Assembly: GCF_014490555.1 (NCBI RefSeq)
Contig: NZ_CP061032.1
Span: 806,001 to 870,000 of the forward strand
Reading direction: 5' to 3'
DNA: 64,000 nucleotides
From: Corynebacterium lujinxingii
Lineage (GTDB): Bacteria; Actinomycetota; Actinomycetes; Mycobacteriales; Mycobacteriaceae
The notes beneath the pieces were generated by a model, which saw nothing but the letters and a program-made list of their open reading frames with translations, ran no database searches and was not told the DNA's origin. The position numbers were made by a program, and so were the translations under genes. Below are positions 26,728-35,701 of the stretch, in pieces; positions within the stretch are counted from its first letter, which is position 1; each line of letters begins with the position of its first letter.

Positions 26728-28086
26728 CTAAAGCTCCATACCGCCGTCACGATCACGCTGCTGTTGCTGCTGGCGGCGCTTCTCGATACGCTCGCGCGCA
26801 CGTTGCTGCGCCCCGCCCTTCTTGCCTGAGGTCTGCGACTGCTTGAACAGCGTGTAGCGCTCAAGCAGCTCCGGGCTGCGATGCAGTTCTTGCACCAGGA
26901 ACTTCTTGTCCAGATGCTCCAACTGCTGTCCTGACTTCACCGCTTCTTCGATGATGATGGCTGCTTCATCTTCGGCGTCCGTGTGCGCGTTGCGGCGGAT
27001 CTGATCAGCCTCATCGCGGGCATCCGTGCGCGTTACTGCAGCGTCGCGCGTGGCCTCGTCGCGGATGCTTGTGGCCTCATCTCGTGCTTCGCTGCGGATC
27101 GTCTCAGCGTCGCGCTCAGCCTGCTTACGGGCCTCGTCGGCTTGGCGTGTGATCGACTCCGCTTCGCTGCGGGCTGCGGCTGTAATCTCGCCCGCCTTGG
27201 CCTGTGCAGTCTCTTCGGCTCGTTCGAGCAGCTCGTCTGCTTGCGCTTCGGCAAGGCCCATGGTCTGCTCGGCTTCTTGCTTGGCCTTCTCGCGCGCGTC
27301 ACTGCGGATCTGCTCGGCTTCTTGCTCTGCCTTCTCACGTGCCTCGTTGAGCACACGCTCGGCAACAGCGCGAGCCTGTTCTTCGGCGTGCTGCAACACA
27401 CCTTGCGCTTTTTCGTTGGCAGCTTTTGCCTGTTCAAGTTCTTTTGCTGTTTGCTCGCGGTCACGATCAATTGCGTCCATATCGCGCTGCACGGATCGCT
27501 TCTTGACTTCCACATCATCCTCGCGCTTGGCGAGGTCGCGCTCCCGGTCTTGTTGTTCTGCGTAGCGTCCGAGGTTCAACGACTCGTCATGCCGCTCGGA
27601 GACTTCCAGTTCCACCGGATAGCCCAGCGAGTGCATGTGTTCGCGCAGGCCCCGTTGCGCGTCGATGAACTTCTGGTTACCCGAGATCTGCTTGCCCTTC
27701 TTCGGGCCGGATGTGTACCGCACTGAGGTGTCAGTGTTGTACGCGATGCCGGGGCGGCAACGGAGCTTGTCGGGATCTTCGGGCTTCGGTGAGAACGTAT
27801 CCGCCTGGAACTGGATGTGTGGCGTTGATTCGTCGAAGTTCATATCACCGCCAGCGACTGCGTCGATACCGCCGGGAATGAAGTTCTCGGCGAGCCAACG
27901 CATTGACTCTTCGGGGTACATCATTGCTTCTTCGTAGTCGCGGGCTGCATAGCGCGGACGTTTCACTTCGCGCCCGTCCACCTCACTGGTGTAGTAGTCG
28001 GGGATCTCCTTGCACATCGACTTCGGCAGATACACGACGAACAGCGACGTCTCGAAACTGTTCTTCTGCACGCGCACTCCGTCCAT
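26728..28086 (-). CDS. Plasmid mobilisation relaxase (MobV/Pre-like), probably N-terminally truncated
   Basis: A 452-residue protein. Its relaxase part is short: GGDMNFDESTPHIQFQADTF corresponds to the metal-binding D-E-TPH-H motif of MobV/Pre relaxases, with Gln and Phe where the second His is expected. The rest is a 250-residue coiled coil (repeated EA-Q-AE-IR units) ending in a basic tail with RRQQQQQRDRD. Motif I, which carries the nicking residue and precedes the metal site in complete enzymes, is not recognisable; a TAG at 28098-28096 closes the frame just upstream. It may be a truncated relaxase or a divergent member. It fits an integrated mobilisable plasmid. Confidence 0.65.
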   Translation of the reverse strand: MDGVRVQKNSFETSLFVVYLPKSMCKEIPDYYTSEVDGREVKRPRYAARDYEEAMMYPEESMRWLAENFIPGGIDAVAGGDMNFDESTPHIQFQADTFSPKPEDPDKLRCRPGIAYNTDTSVRYTSGPKKGKQISGNQKFIDAQRGLREHMHSLGYPVELEVSERHDESLNLGRYAEQQDRERDLAKREDDVEVKKRSVQRDMDAIDRDREQTAKELEQAKAANEKAQGVLQHAEEQARAVAERVLNEAREKAEQEAEQIRSDAREKAKQEAEQTMGLAEAQADELLERAEETAQAKAGEITAAARSEAESITRQADEARKQAERDAETIRSEARDEATSIRDEATRDAAVTRTDARDEADQIRRNAHTDAEDEAAIIIEEAVKSGQQLEHLDKKFLVQELHRSPELLERYTLFKQSQTSGKKGGAQQRARERIEKRRQQQQQRDRDGGMEL

Positions 28087-29160
28087 CCGAGGCGTCTACG
28101 GCCGCCACAGGGCCGTACAGCCGCTGCCACAAAGATGAACCAATCGAGTCGCGGCGCTACACATTTGCATCAACAGCTGCCGCTGGATCTGCTGCGAGCG
28201 GGCGCTCGCGAAACACACGTCGCTGGCGGTGTCTGTTACATGCGCTTGCGCGCATATGGCCGCCGCGAACGTGATACGTCTGCACCGATAGTGTGCTTGT
28301 AGCACGGGCCGATATGGAGTGTGTTACTCAGCCCGTGTCGTTGACCCCCGCAGCAGCATCAACACCGCCTTGCGGCGGATGGCTCGCTGCGGGATGTTCA
28401 CCACCCTGCAATGACCGCCTAGCGGCGGTGCCAGAGTGCAGGGTGTGGCTGTGCGCACCACGTTAACGATGTCGGTCTTGCCGTTCGGTTCGACGCCGTG
28501 GCACGTTCGCAAGCTCACGTTGCACACGGCGTGCGCGATGACGCGGGAAGACGCCGCAAGCGGCGTTTCCACCCGTCATCGGCCCTTACTTTAAGACCGA
28601 CATACAACGACTGACGCCGTATGTGGTGCGCACAGCGTGGCGACCTGCAGATTTTGTGTAGGCACCATGTGCGCTTCGCGCATCAACGGGCCGTTTCGGG
28701 TAAGGGTCGAAGACCGCATAAAGACCCGAAACACGCAGGTCGCAGCCCCCTTCTGTGTCAAAACCCCTATATGTTTGTCGTTATAGGGGTAGAAGGGGGA
28801 AAAGGGCATAAGGGGGTGCGACGCCTCCGCTGCGCTCCGGCGCTCGGCATAGCCGAGGCACTGCACCGGGTATTACTACTCGCTGGCGCTCGCATAACCC
28901 GGTGCCCGGCGCTGGCGCGCCGCCCCTCATAGCCCCAGACTCAGACCTCGCTCGCTCGGTCTGGCTGGGTCTACCTTTCCCTCCGCTGCGCTCCGGTCAA
29001 GGTGCCCAATAGTGCAGCTGGCGCTGCACCTTGTGTGATGACCCATGCTTTACGTCACGACACTGCCGGCAATCCGATATATCTTGTCGATATACAGTCG
29101 GATATGCCAGCATCTGTGTGTCGTGTTTGGGTCATCACGAAACGCTCCATCACGGGGACC
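28087..29160. other. Non-coding, hairpin-rich plasmid region (possible oriT/sso)
   Basis: About 1.07 kb with no convincing gene. It contains a compound hairpin at 28402-28445 (CACCCTGCA/TGCAGGGTG around ACCGCC-TAGC-GGCGGT), another at about 28545-28572 (ACGCCG/CGGCGT) and the elaborate inverted repeat annotated separately at 28746-28799. Such structures upstream of a relaxase gene are typical of transfer origins and single-strand origins. A rep gene is not visible. Confidence 0.45.
28746..28799. repeat. Bulged inverted repeat, candidate oriT or sso
   Basis: CCCCCTTCT (28746-28754) pairs with AGAAGGGGG (28791-28799), and inside it ACCCCTATA (28763-28771) pairs with TATAGGGGT (28782-28790) around a 10-base loop. 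The right arms are contiguous while the left arms are split by GTGTCAAA, giving an 18-bp stem with one asymmetric bulge. It lies 660 bp from the relaxase start. Confidence 0.5.
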
Positions 29161-29226
29161 TGACCCCTGTTTGGTAGACACCTCTGATTCCGGCCATGTT
29201 GGGTCGGGGAAAGGTAATCTACCTCC

Positions 29227-29538
29227 ATGCCTAGGAAGGTTTATTCGGATCAGTTCAAGCGCGACGCGGTCGCGATGTACGAGAACGATCCAAATCTCTC
29301 GCTCAAGGCCGCAGCTGAGGACTTAGGGATCTACCGCACCACGCTTCGCACGTGGGTCGACAAGTACGGCACCGGCACCAAGACCCAGAGTCCACCGGTT
29401 TCACGTGCTGATCGTGCCAAACAACTCACGGATGCCGAAAAGGTACGCCAGCTGCAGCGGGAAAACGCCAGGTTAAAAGAAGAACGCGATATTCTGCGCA
29501 AGGCGGCCAAATATTTCATGGAAGAGACAAACTGGTGA
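29227..29538 (+). CDS. IS3-family transposase OrfA
   Basis: A 103-residue helix-turn-helix protein: KVYSDQFKRDAVAMYENDPN, SLKAAAEDLGIYRTTLRTW, then a leucine-zipper-like helix (RQLQRENARLKEERDILRKA). It binds the IS ends. The stop overlaps the start of OrfB as GTGA, so OrfB may be made by reinitiation or as a frameshift fusion. Confidence 0.93.
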   Translation: MPRKVYSDQFKRDAVAMYENDPNLSLKAAAEDLGIYRTTLRTWVDKYGTGTKTQSPPVSRADRAKQLTDAEKVRQLQRENARLKEERDILRKAAKYFMEETNW

Positions 29539-30419
29539 TCCGCTTTCGGTTTGTCGATGACCACCGCACCGAGTACTCGGTCAAGCGGATGTGCACCGTC
29601 CTTGGGCTCAATCGCAGCTCTTACTACAAATGGAAGACCAGCAGCGCCCAGCGGCACCGCCGACTGATTGACGACGCCATCTTAGGGGCGAAGGTCAAGG
29701 CGGTCTTCGATGACAAAGACCAGCTCTACGGCGCTAAACGCATCGCGGCAGAGCTGACGCATAACGACGCCTACAACGACAACGGGCCGGTCAACCATAA
29801 GCGCATCGCCCGGATCATGAAGAAGCTTCGTCTGCGTGGCTACACCAAAAAACGCAAGATCACCACCACCCGGCGTGGCCCACATCGCGTGGTGTTTGCT
29901 GACCTGGTCAAGCGGGACTTTACAGCCCCAGCTGCAAATAGGGTGCTGGTTGGCGATATCACCTATCTGCCGATCGCGGACGGGTCGAATATGTATTTAG
30001 CTTCGGTGATTGACTGCTATTCCCGGATGCTTGTCGGCTTTGCTATCGCCGACCACATGCGCACCGAACTTGTCGAGGAAGCGCTCGAGCATGCGCACCA
30101 CACCCGCGGGAGTCTTACCGGGGCGATCTTTCATTCAGACCACGGAAGTGTGTACGCCTCATCGCAGTTTCAGGCCACCTGCCGCAGGCTCAACGTCACC
30201 CAGTCGATGGGCGCAGTGGGCACCAGTGCCGATAACTCACTGGCGGAGTCGTTTAACGCCACCCTGAAACGAGAAGTCCTCAAAGACAAGAAAGTCTTTG
30301 CCAACCAGCTCGTCTGCCGGCGAGATGTCTTCGCGTGGTGCGCGCGCTACAACACCAGCCGAAGACACTCCTGGTGCAAGTATCTCACCCCCACAGAGTA
30401 CGAAGCGCTCGCCGCGTAA
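29535..30419 (+). CDS. IS3-family transposase OrfB (DDE integrase)
   Basis: A 294-residue rve-fold transposase: an N-terminal HTH_21 region (HRRLIDDAILGAKVKAVFDD, YGAKRIAAEL) precedes the DDE core, with the first Asp in VGDITYLPIADG, the second in IFHSDHGSVYASSQF and the Glu in ADNSLAESFNATLKRE. It appears complete and ends 29 bp before the right terminal repeat, so the element may still be active. Confidence 0.94.
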   Translation: MIRFRFVDDHRTEYSVKRMCTVLGLNRSSYYKWKTSSAQRHRRLIDDAILGAKVKAVFDDKDQLYGAKRIAAELTHNDAYNDNGPVNHKRIARIMKKLRLRGYTKKRKITTTRRGPHRVVFADLVKRDFTAPAANRVLVGDITYLPIADGSNMYLASVIDCYSRMLVGFAIADHMRTELVEEALEHAHHTRGSLTGAIFHSDHGSVYASSQFQATCRRLNVTQSMGAVGTSADNSLAESFNATLKREVLKDKKVFANQLVCRRDVFAWCARYNTSRRHSWCKYLTPTEYEALAA

Positions 30420-30480
30420 TAACGCGCTAGAGTAAGCCCCATAATTTCACCACCCCATGGTGTCTACTTTCCGGGGGCCG

Positions 30481-30946
30481 GGCCCCGGCAAGCGTGCCGT
30501 GATGAACATCAACGTTTCTACCGACGCGGCATGATGCGGCATGCGCCGCATACCATCTGCCGTCGCGGTTGCATCTTCAGCAGCACAGCTGCTGAAATCT
30601 GCTCTGTCCACGCTGCTGTCTTTGCTGCACCCACGGCCCCGTCTTCGGCATATTTCAAGTCCACACAAGACTATGCCGGCCAGAACCGCGCATAACAGCA
30701 GCGCGACATACCGCCAGCCATGTGGCGGATGATCCAGGCGACGGGGCAGACGTGTATATGCCCCGTCGCCGATACCGGCGCAAGCATCGTGACAGTGTCA
30801 CGTGTAGCGGTGCCGCAGCCACCCGCACACACGCGAAAACCCCGCCCTTGCGAGCGGGGTGTGTGGCGACATCAAACGTGACGGCTGTACGTCGTCACGC
30901 CGCGTGGCCGTACACACATGAGGTGATTGCGTGTACGGCTAAAGGG
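30481..30946. other. Non-coding region with stable hairpins
   Basis: No gene. It contains ATGCGGC-ATGC-GCCGCAT (30534-30551), a perfect 11-bp stem GCGACGGGGCA/TGCCCCGTCGC with a 10-base loop (30738-30769), and the terminator of the next minus-strand gene at 30836-30860. Confidence 0.5.
30836..30860 (-). terminator. Terminator of the 99-aa gene
   Basis: Read on the minus strand, CCCCGC and GCGGGG form a 6-bp stem around TCGCAAGG and are followed by TTTTCGCG. It lies about 90 bp beyond the stop at 30947. Confidence 0.6.
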
Positions 30947-31246
30947 TTAGTCGGGTACAACTTCTAGATGCCGCTTCGGCTTACTGCCCTCGGTGCTCTC
31001 AGGCGTGTCGCCGTCACCGTTCTCAGGTGTATCGCTGTCCCCTTCGGTGCTGGCGGACTTGTCACCGTCCCCTTCGGTGCTGGCGGACTTGTCACCGTCG
31101 AGATTCACCTCGAACTCTTCGGCATACTTGCGCAACTGCGCAAGGCGCTCCTTTGTCGCTTTGTGTGCACGGCGCGCCTCGTTCACGGTATCTTTTGCTT
31201 GCTGCTCATCGCGCAGCGCTGCTGCGTAATCGTCTCTGAAAGACAT
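30947..31246 (-). CDS. Small acidic protein with tandem repeats (99 aa)
   Basis: A 99-residue protein starting SFRDDYAAALRDEQQAKDT after GGAGAACA. The N-terminal half is a predicted coiled coil (ARRAHKATKERLAQLRKYAE); the C-terminal half is acidic and repetitive (two GDKSASTEGD units, then DTPENGD/DTPESTEG) and ends KRHLEVVPD. The repeat is an exact 30-bp tandem duplication at 31042-31101. No family recognised; similar small acidic proteins occur on corynebacterial plasmids beside relaxase genes. It probably forms a unit with the HTH gene 172 bp upstream. Confidence 0.65.
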   Translation of the reverse strand: MSFRDDYAAALRDEQQAKDTVNEARRAHKATKERLAQLRKYAEEFEVNLDGDKSASTEGDGDKSASTEGDSDTPENGDGDTPESTEGSKPKRHLEVVPD

Positions 31247-31417
31247 GGTTTGTTCTCCTTGGTTGAATGAACTGTTTATTTGGACTCGGGGCACGACGGT
31301 GGAGCGCGCGTGTGTAGTAGCACGGCCATCACCCATCAGCCCTCGCACTCAGTTCAAGACCCAGCCTGACTAGCTGAGCTAAGCGGCGGGATCTCGTCGT
31401 AGGCGGGTTTGTCCGCA

Positions 31418-31726
31418 TTAGTGCTTCACACCGCCCAGCACCGTGACGAGCTGCTGGCGCTGCTCATCTGTCAGTTGGGGCGCTGCATTCACGACGGCAT
31501 CGACGAAGCCGTCGAATAGCTGCGGGGCAGGGCGGCGTGCGGCCGCGAGGTAGGCGTCGAGATCGTCTTGGCGAATCCGATAGGCGGTGCCGAAACGGTG
31601 GAATGAAAGACGGCCCTCTTTAATAGCTTTTCGCAACGTGGACTCGGAGCCGACGCCGAGATCGGCGAGTTCCTGCAGCGTGTAAAAGCGTGGCGCGACG
31701 GCGGTAGTCGTGTCCTTTTCGGACAT
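31418..31726 (-). CDS. Helix-turn-helix (excisionase/MerR-like) DNA-binding protein
   Basis: A 102-residue protein with an HTH_17 domain: FYTLQELADLGVGSESTLRK, then RLSFHRFGTAYRIRQDDLDAYL. This is the winged-helix type used by excisionases and small plasmid regulators. A CAGGAGCG box precedes the start. It may regulate the plasmid-derived genes or bind the repeat array that begins about 450 bp upstream. Confidence 0.8.
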   Translation of the reverse strand: MSEKDTTTAVAPRFYTLQELADLGVGSESTLRKAIKEGRLSFHRFGTAYRIRQDDLDAYLAAARRPAPQLFDGFVDAVVNAAPQLTDEQRQQLVTVLGGVKH

Positions 31727-32169
31727 AGAAAAACGCTCCTGGGCAGATTGATCTGTCCCGGAGCGGGGTGCTTTACCGGCTTGCTATTCAGGCGGCTTGG
31801 AGTGCCGTGCTCAACTCGCTAGAACGGTGGTCTGCCGTCCCATCGCTTTACGGGAGCGCTTACTCCCTACCTGACCGCTTTTGTGGTTGGCAATGCCGTT
31901 GCCGACCGGTCTATCTCGTCGGAGGAACCGCGCCTATCACGGTCGAGAGGCTGTCTCTTTATGAATTATCCTCGGGGTTATCCCCCGTATGCGGCTGGCT
32001 AAACCAAAAACGAATTAAAACGCCACATACGGTCTGGGGGCCATCGTACGGAACTTATGCGTCGCGCACAATAGCCTGCGACCTAATCTTTACGAATCGA
32101 ACCGAGCACGTTTCTACACGCCACGTGGCACGGCTGGGGTGTTGTGGTGGGGCAGCTGTTGTGTGGCGG
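31727..32169. other. AT-richer non-coding region upstream of the repeat array
   Basis: About 440 bp between the HTH gene and the 367-bp repeats. Open frames exist but none has a plausible start, codon use or recognisable motif; I see no gene. Confidence 0.4.
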
Positions 32170-33260
32170 CATGGTGACACGCAAGGGGCGCGCCTTTTTG
32201 TGACCTGTGACACGTCTATAGTGTGCTCGTTTCGTAGTTTTGACCTCGTTTCGTAATTTGCCGATCAAAATACGAAAAAATTACGAAACGCTCTACCTGC
32301 GGTTTCGTAGAACTACGAAAATCGGAAAACCAAATTACGAAACACGCGATAACGCTGTGACCTGCACAGACACGTCACATTTCGGGGATGTTTCGTAATT
32401 TTGCGGCATTTCGACCCAAACCTTTTAAGGGAGAGACACAGACACACATTACGGGCACATGTCTACGACATAGACCGTCCTCATTGAGGGCACGCTGCAG
32501 GGGTTGTAGCTATGTGACACGGCCGGGATGCTGCGTCACGGTGACACGCAAGGGGCGCGCCTTTTTATGACCTGAGACACGTCTGTAGCGCGCTCGTTTC
32601 GTAGTTTTGACCTCGTTTCGTAATTTGCCGATCAAAATACGAAAAAATTACGAAACGCTCTACCTGCGGTTTCGTGATTTCCGCAAACGAAAAGAACAAA
32701 ACTACGAAACACGCGATAACGCTGTGACCTGCATAGACACGTCACATTTCGGGGATGTTTCGTAATTTTGCGGTATTTCGACCCAAACCTTTTAAGAGAG
32801 AGACACAGACACGCATTGCAGGCACATGTCTACGACACAGAGCGTCCTCGTTGAGGGCACGCTGCAGGGGTTGCAGCTATGTGACACGGCCGGGATACTG
32901 CCACGCTGCAACACGTCCGTGGCGCGCCGTTGTGTGACACGCAACACAGGTGTTGTGTGTTCGTTTCGTAGTTTTGACCTCGTTTCGTAATTTGCCGATC
33001 AAAATACGAAAAAATTACGAAACGCTCTACCTGCGGTTTCGTGATTTCCGCAAACGAAAAGAACAAAACTACGAAACACGCGATAACGCTGTGACCTGCA
33101 TAGACACGTCACATTTCGGCGGTGTTTCGTAATTTTGCGGTATTTCGACCCAAACCTTTTAAGAGAGAGACACAGACACGCATTGCAGGCACATGTCTAC
33201 GACACAGAGCGTCCTCGTTGAGGGCACGCTGCAGGGGTTGCAGCTATGTGACACGGGACA
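32170..33260. repeat. Three tandem copies of a 367-bp unit with nested TTTCGTA palindromes
   Basis: The marker TTTCGTAGTTTTGACCTCG starts at 32230, 32597 and 32964, exactly 367 bp apart, and later landmarks recur with the same period (TAGACACGTCACATTTCGG, CACGCTGCAGGGGTTG). In copies 2 and 3 GTTTCGTAGTTTTG pairs with a downstream CAAAACTACGAAAC, and inside it CGTTTCGTAATTT pairs with AAATTACGAAACG, so each unit carries nested perfect inverted repeats of one TTTCGTARTTT box. Further boxes lie between 33300 and 33460, including an inverted copy at about 33352. About 60-residue frames inside the units (MFRNFA...) have no ribosome-binding sites. A replication origin, centromere or repressor array is likely; not a CRISPR. 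Confidence 0.75.
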
Positions 33261-33783
33261 CAATCGCAATCAAGGTGTCTCTTCTTATTTAGATTTTCTT
33301 CAAAAAGTGGAAAAATTACGAAACGAAAACCATTTACGCTGCTCAACGTATGTTTTTGTGTTTCGTAGTTTTGTTCTTTTCGTTTACGAGATTACGAAAT
33401 GACCCGCAAATACCTACCGTGACCTGCGGTGATGTGTTTCGTATTTTTCTGCGTAATTTCACGTCGCCCGAAGCAGACACCCTGCCGTGTGCTTGCTGCA
33501 GGGCTGCGGCCGTCCCTCCATGTGGAGCGTCAGTGTCGATGCTGTAACTTAAACGTACATACATTTGTGGCGCTCTCGTTACGTGTCTGTGCATTGCCGA
33601 GCTCTTTACTGTTGTGTGTGGGCGCGCAGCCGTAGTGTCCGTGCCACTCCGAGTAGGGCGCGTCGTACCCCAAACCCATGTTCAATTAAATTCCAATCCA
33701 GAGAGGTCTTGCACTGTTGCGGTGCGGTTGTCTTCTTTCTCACCGTATTGGACCCTGCGAAATTAATTGGATACGATAGGCCC
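33261..33783. other. Non-coding region between the repeat array and erm(X)
   Basis: Contains the partial inverted copy of the repeat box (33300-33460) and the promoter region of erm(X); the segment GAAATTAATTGGATACGATAGG just before the leader could hold the -10 region. No gene seen. Confidence 0.4.
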
Positions 33784-33831
33784 ATGTTGATTTCAGGTTC
33801 CGTTTTCATGCGGCCGCTCACCAGCCGCTAA
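33784..33831 (+). CDS. erm(X) leader peptide (15 aa)
   Basis: A 15-codon frame, MLISGSVFMRPLTSR, ends 101 bp before the methylase start. Macrolide-stalled ribosomes on such leaders refold the mRNA and open the erm ribosome-binding site. The sequence in between contains competing stems (for example CTCCG/CGGAG close to the erm start and CCGGTC/GGCCGG-type pairs near 33865-33890). Confidence 0.75.
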   Translation: MLISGSVFMRPLTSR

Positions 33832-33932
33832 GGCGGTTTTCTCCCTCCCGCAGGTTAGAAACCGCTCCGGTCCTTTAGCCGGGCGGCCATTTGCCATGCC
33901 CGGCTCCGTTTCAACTCCACGGAGCACACCTG
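33832..33932 (+). promoter_or_regulatory. Translational attenuator of erm(X)
   Basis: The 101-bp leader RNA between the leader peptide and the methylase start has GC-rich self-complementary blocks (AACCGC, GGGCGGCC, CCCGGCTCCG, CCACGGAG) able to form alternative hairpins that hide the GGAG box at 33920-33923. Inferred from family knowledge and these blocks. Confidence 0.6.
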
Positions 33933-34787
33933 ATGTCTACATACGGATACGGCCGTCACGAACATGGCCAAAATTTTCTCACAGACCACAAGATCATCAA
34001 CTCCATCGTCGATCTTGTAAAACAAACCTCCGGCCCCATCATTGAGATCGGGCCAGGAAGCGGTGCCCTCACTCACCCGATATCCCACTTGGGGAGGGCA
34101 ATAACGGCAGTTGAGGTAGACGCAAAACTAGCTGCCAAACTCACAAAAAAGACCGCCTCGGCGTCGGTCGAAGTGGTCCATGATGATTTCCTCAACTTCC
34201 CGTTACCCGCCACTCCCTGCGTCATTGTGGGAAACATTCCCTTTCACCTCACCACTGCCATTCTTCGAAAGTTGTTGCATGCGCCGGCATGGACTGCCGC
34301 TGTACTCCTCATGCAGTGGGAAGTCGCTCGCCGCCGGGCCGGGGTAGGTGCAAGCACGATGATGACAGCTCAGTGGTCCCCATGGTTCACGTTTCACCTT
34401 GGTTCCCGAGTACCAAGGTCTGCTTTCCGGCCACAGCCAAACGTTGACGGGGGGATCTTAGTGATCCGCCGGGTGGGTGACCCGAAGATCCCGATAGAGC
34501 AACGCAAAGCCTTTCAGGCGATGGTGCACACCGTTTTCACCGCCCGGGGACGCGGGATAGGGGAAATTCTCCGAAGGGCAGGGTTGTTTTCATCACGTTC
34601 AGAGACACAATCATGGTTGCGCTCGCGAGGAATCGACCCCGCAACCCTACCTCCCAGATTGCACACCAGCGACTGGATCGATCTCTTCCAGGTGACTGGT
34701 TCCTCTTCACCGCGCCATCGGCCCATTTCACAATCGGGAAGTAGTCAACGCCCTCCTCAACGGAAAAATCGAGGCCGGCGGCGGTAA
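33933..34787 (+). CDS. erm(X): 23S rRNA (adenine(2058)-N6)-dimethyltransferase Erm(X)
   Basis: A 284-residue rRNA methylase that dimethylates A2058 and gives macrolide-lincosamide-streptogramin B resistance. The motifs are GQNFLTDHKII, the SAM-binding EIGPGSGALTHP, DDFLNFPLP, and the catalytic NIPFHLTTAIL; the basic tail RPPQRKNRGRRR is typical. Sequence and length match the corynebacterial Erm(X) class. I took the ATG at 33933 rather than the upstream in-frame start, which lies within the attenuator. The usual Tn5432 flanking IS elements are not visible here. Confidence 0.95.
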   Translation: MSTYGYGRHEHGQNFLTDHKIINSIVDLVKQTSGPIIEIGPGSGALTHPISHLGRAITAVEVDAKLAAKLTKKTASASVEVVHDDFLNFPLPATPCVIVGNIPFHLTTAILRKLLHAPAWTAAVLLMQWEVARRRAGVGASTMMTAQWSPWFTFHLGSRVPRSAFRPQPNVDGGILVIRRVGDPKIPIEQRKAFQAMVHTVFTARGRGIGEILRRAGLFSSRSETQSWLRSRGIDPATLPPRLHTSDWIDLFQVTGSSSPRHRPISQSGSSQRPPQRKNRGRRR

Positions 34788-34993
34788 TCCCCCCACCACC
34801 AAAACCGAAATCCACCAGTAGTAGTGAACGACCCATGTTCGTCTACCGTGAGCCGCGTTATGGCAGTGACGTGTTCTCGTCGGGCACAGTCATAGTTCCC
34901 GGCGTTGCCAGCGACAGGGTTCTACACCCAGCAGCGGGACCGATCAAAATCACCCGCACGGGGAACGACCCTGCTGGTGGTTTCGATTTTGAT

Positions 34994-35336
34994 GAAAGCG
35001 AGGAGACATAGCCCCTCGCCAACTCCCCGTAGCTGGCGAACAGTAGCTCCTGGCGCTGGCGCTCGTTGGTGATTTTGCGTGCCACATCGAAAGCCTTATC
35101 GACTTCCCGGTCCAAGTTGTTGTGGGCCTTGAGCAGAATTGGGTCCATCGATAACGGGTTGTAGTGCTCCGCGAGTGACCGCTGGGGGTGCCGCTCGCGT
35201 GCCCGCAGCACCAACTGTCCAGCGTCGATGATTCGCTGCTGCGCCTTCTCATCTAGTTCACACAGAGCTGGTCCGCAGTTGTAGCTCCCGATGTACTCCG
35301 AAAAACGGAAAAAATAAATAGTGGGGATACATCAAC
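34994..35336 (-). pseudogene. C-terminal fragment of an MmeI-type DNA methyltransferase
   Basis: The minus strand reads ELDEKAQQRIIDAGQLVLRA, SLAEHYNPLSMDPILLKAHN, NLDREVDKAFDVARK, the typical closing segment (Y-PL-M-P-L-KAH-LD--VD) of class I DNA methyltransferases of the type IIL restriction-modification family. The catalytic part is missing and the sequence upstream is unrelated, so this is a relic. Which transposition event brought it next to erm(X) is unclear. Confidence 0.75.
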
Positions 35337-35699
35337 CTTCCACTTTCCATTCTTCCGGCTCAGAGTATTGAGGGGTCTGGGACCGGGTCCGTAAACCCTT
35401 TATGTTTTTCGCGCACAGCGGTTCTTAGCGACGCACCCTATAGGTTTTCCGCAGAACCTATATGTGTTTCTGTGCACCCCCATATGTTGTCTGTTTCTAG
35501 CGGTATTTCGTTGTACTTTGCGCATCGAATAGTTATTTATCGACGACACTCCGTCGAGTTCAAATTTAACGTGTAGTGCTTAACCTCTGCGAGGAACTCT
35601 TTGATCCCGGGACGTGATGAGGACTGGGGCTATTGTGCTCCCCCGAACGCTACGGCCCGGGGGCACGAGGCTGTGTCGCAGGTGCAAGCGAGAGGACCA
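35337..35699. other. Non-coding spacer with one copy of the 24-bp repeat
   Basis: No gene found. It contains AT-rich, partly repetitive sequence (CCTATAGGTTTTCCGCAGAACC followed by a similar CATATG stretch) and the repeat annotated at 35553-35576. Confidence 0.4.
35553..35576 (+). repeat. 24-bp repeat, copy A
   Basis: GTCGAGTTCAAATTTAAC plus GTGTAG. The same 24 bases occur without mismatch at 38765-38788 and 41801-41824, and with four mismatches at 40278-40301. Copies A and B also share CGACGAC about 12 bp upstream. Copies A and C each lie just before the 3' end of an arfB copy. Confidence 0.85.
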
Positions 35700-35701
35700 G
35701 G

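Larger units (their letters stand above)
29161..30480 (+). mobile_element. IS3-family insertion sequence
   Basis: An approximately 1.32-kb element with two overlapping transposase frames. The left end reads TGACCCCTGTTTGGTAGACA and the right end, reverse-complemented, CCCCCGGAAAGTAGACACC; both share GTAGACACC inside an imperfect terminal repeat. I could not define an unambiguous target duplication (GGACC on the left, GGGCC on the right). A solo copy of the right-end sequence lies at 12515-12532. Confidence 0.8.

Noticed and set aside
28324..28572. Missing relaxase N-terminus in another frame upstream of 28086
   Set aside because: None of the upstream frames shows a MobV motif I; the region is dominated by hairpins.
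31768..32256. 162-residue plus-strand frame as a replication protein
   Set aside because: No ribosome-binding site, composition unlike neighbouring genes, no Rep motifs; it runs into the repeat array.
32388..32937. Two near-identical 60-residue frames (MFRNFA...) in the 367-bp repeats as real genes
   Set aside because: They follow from DNA duplication, lack ribosome-binding sites, start inside the TTTCGTA boxes, and the third copy has no ATG.
32170..33260. CRISPR array
   Set aside because: The period is 367 bp and the whole unit repeats, with no short repeat/unique spacer alternation and no cas genes.
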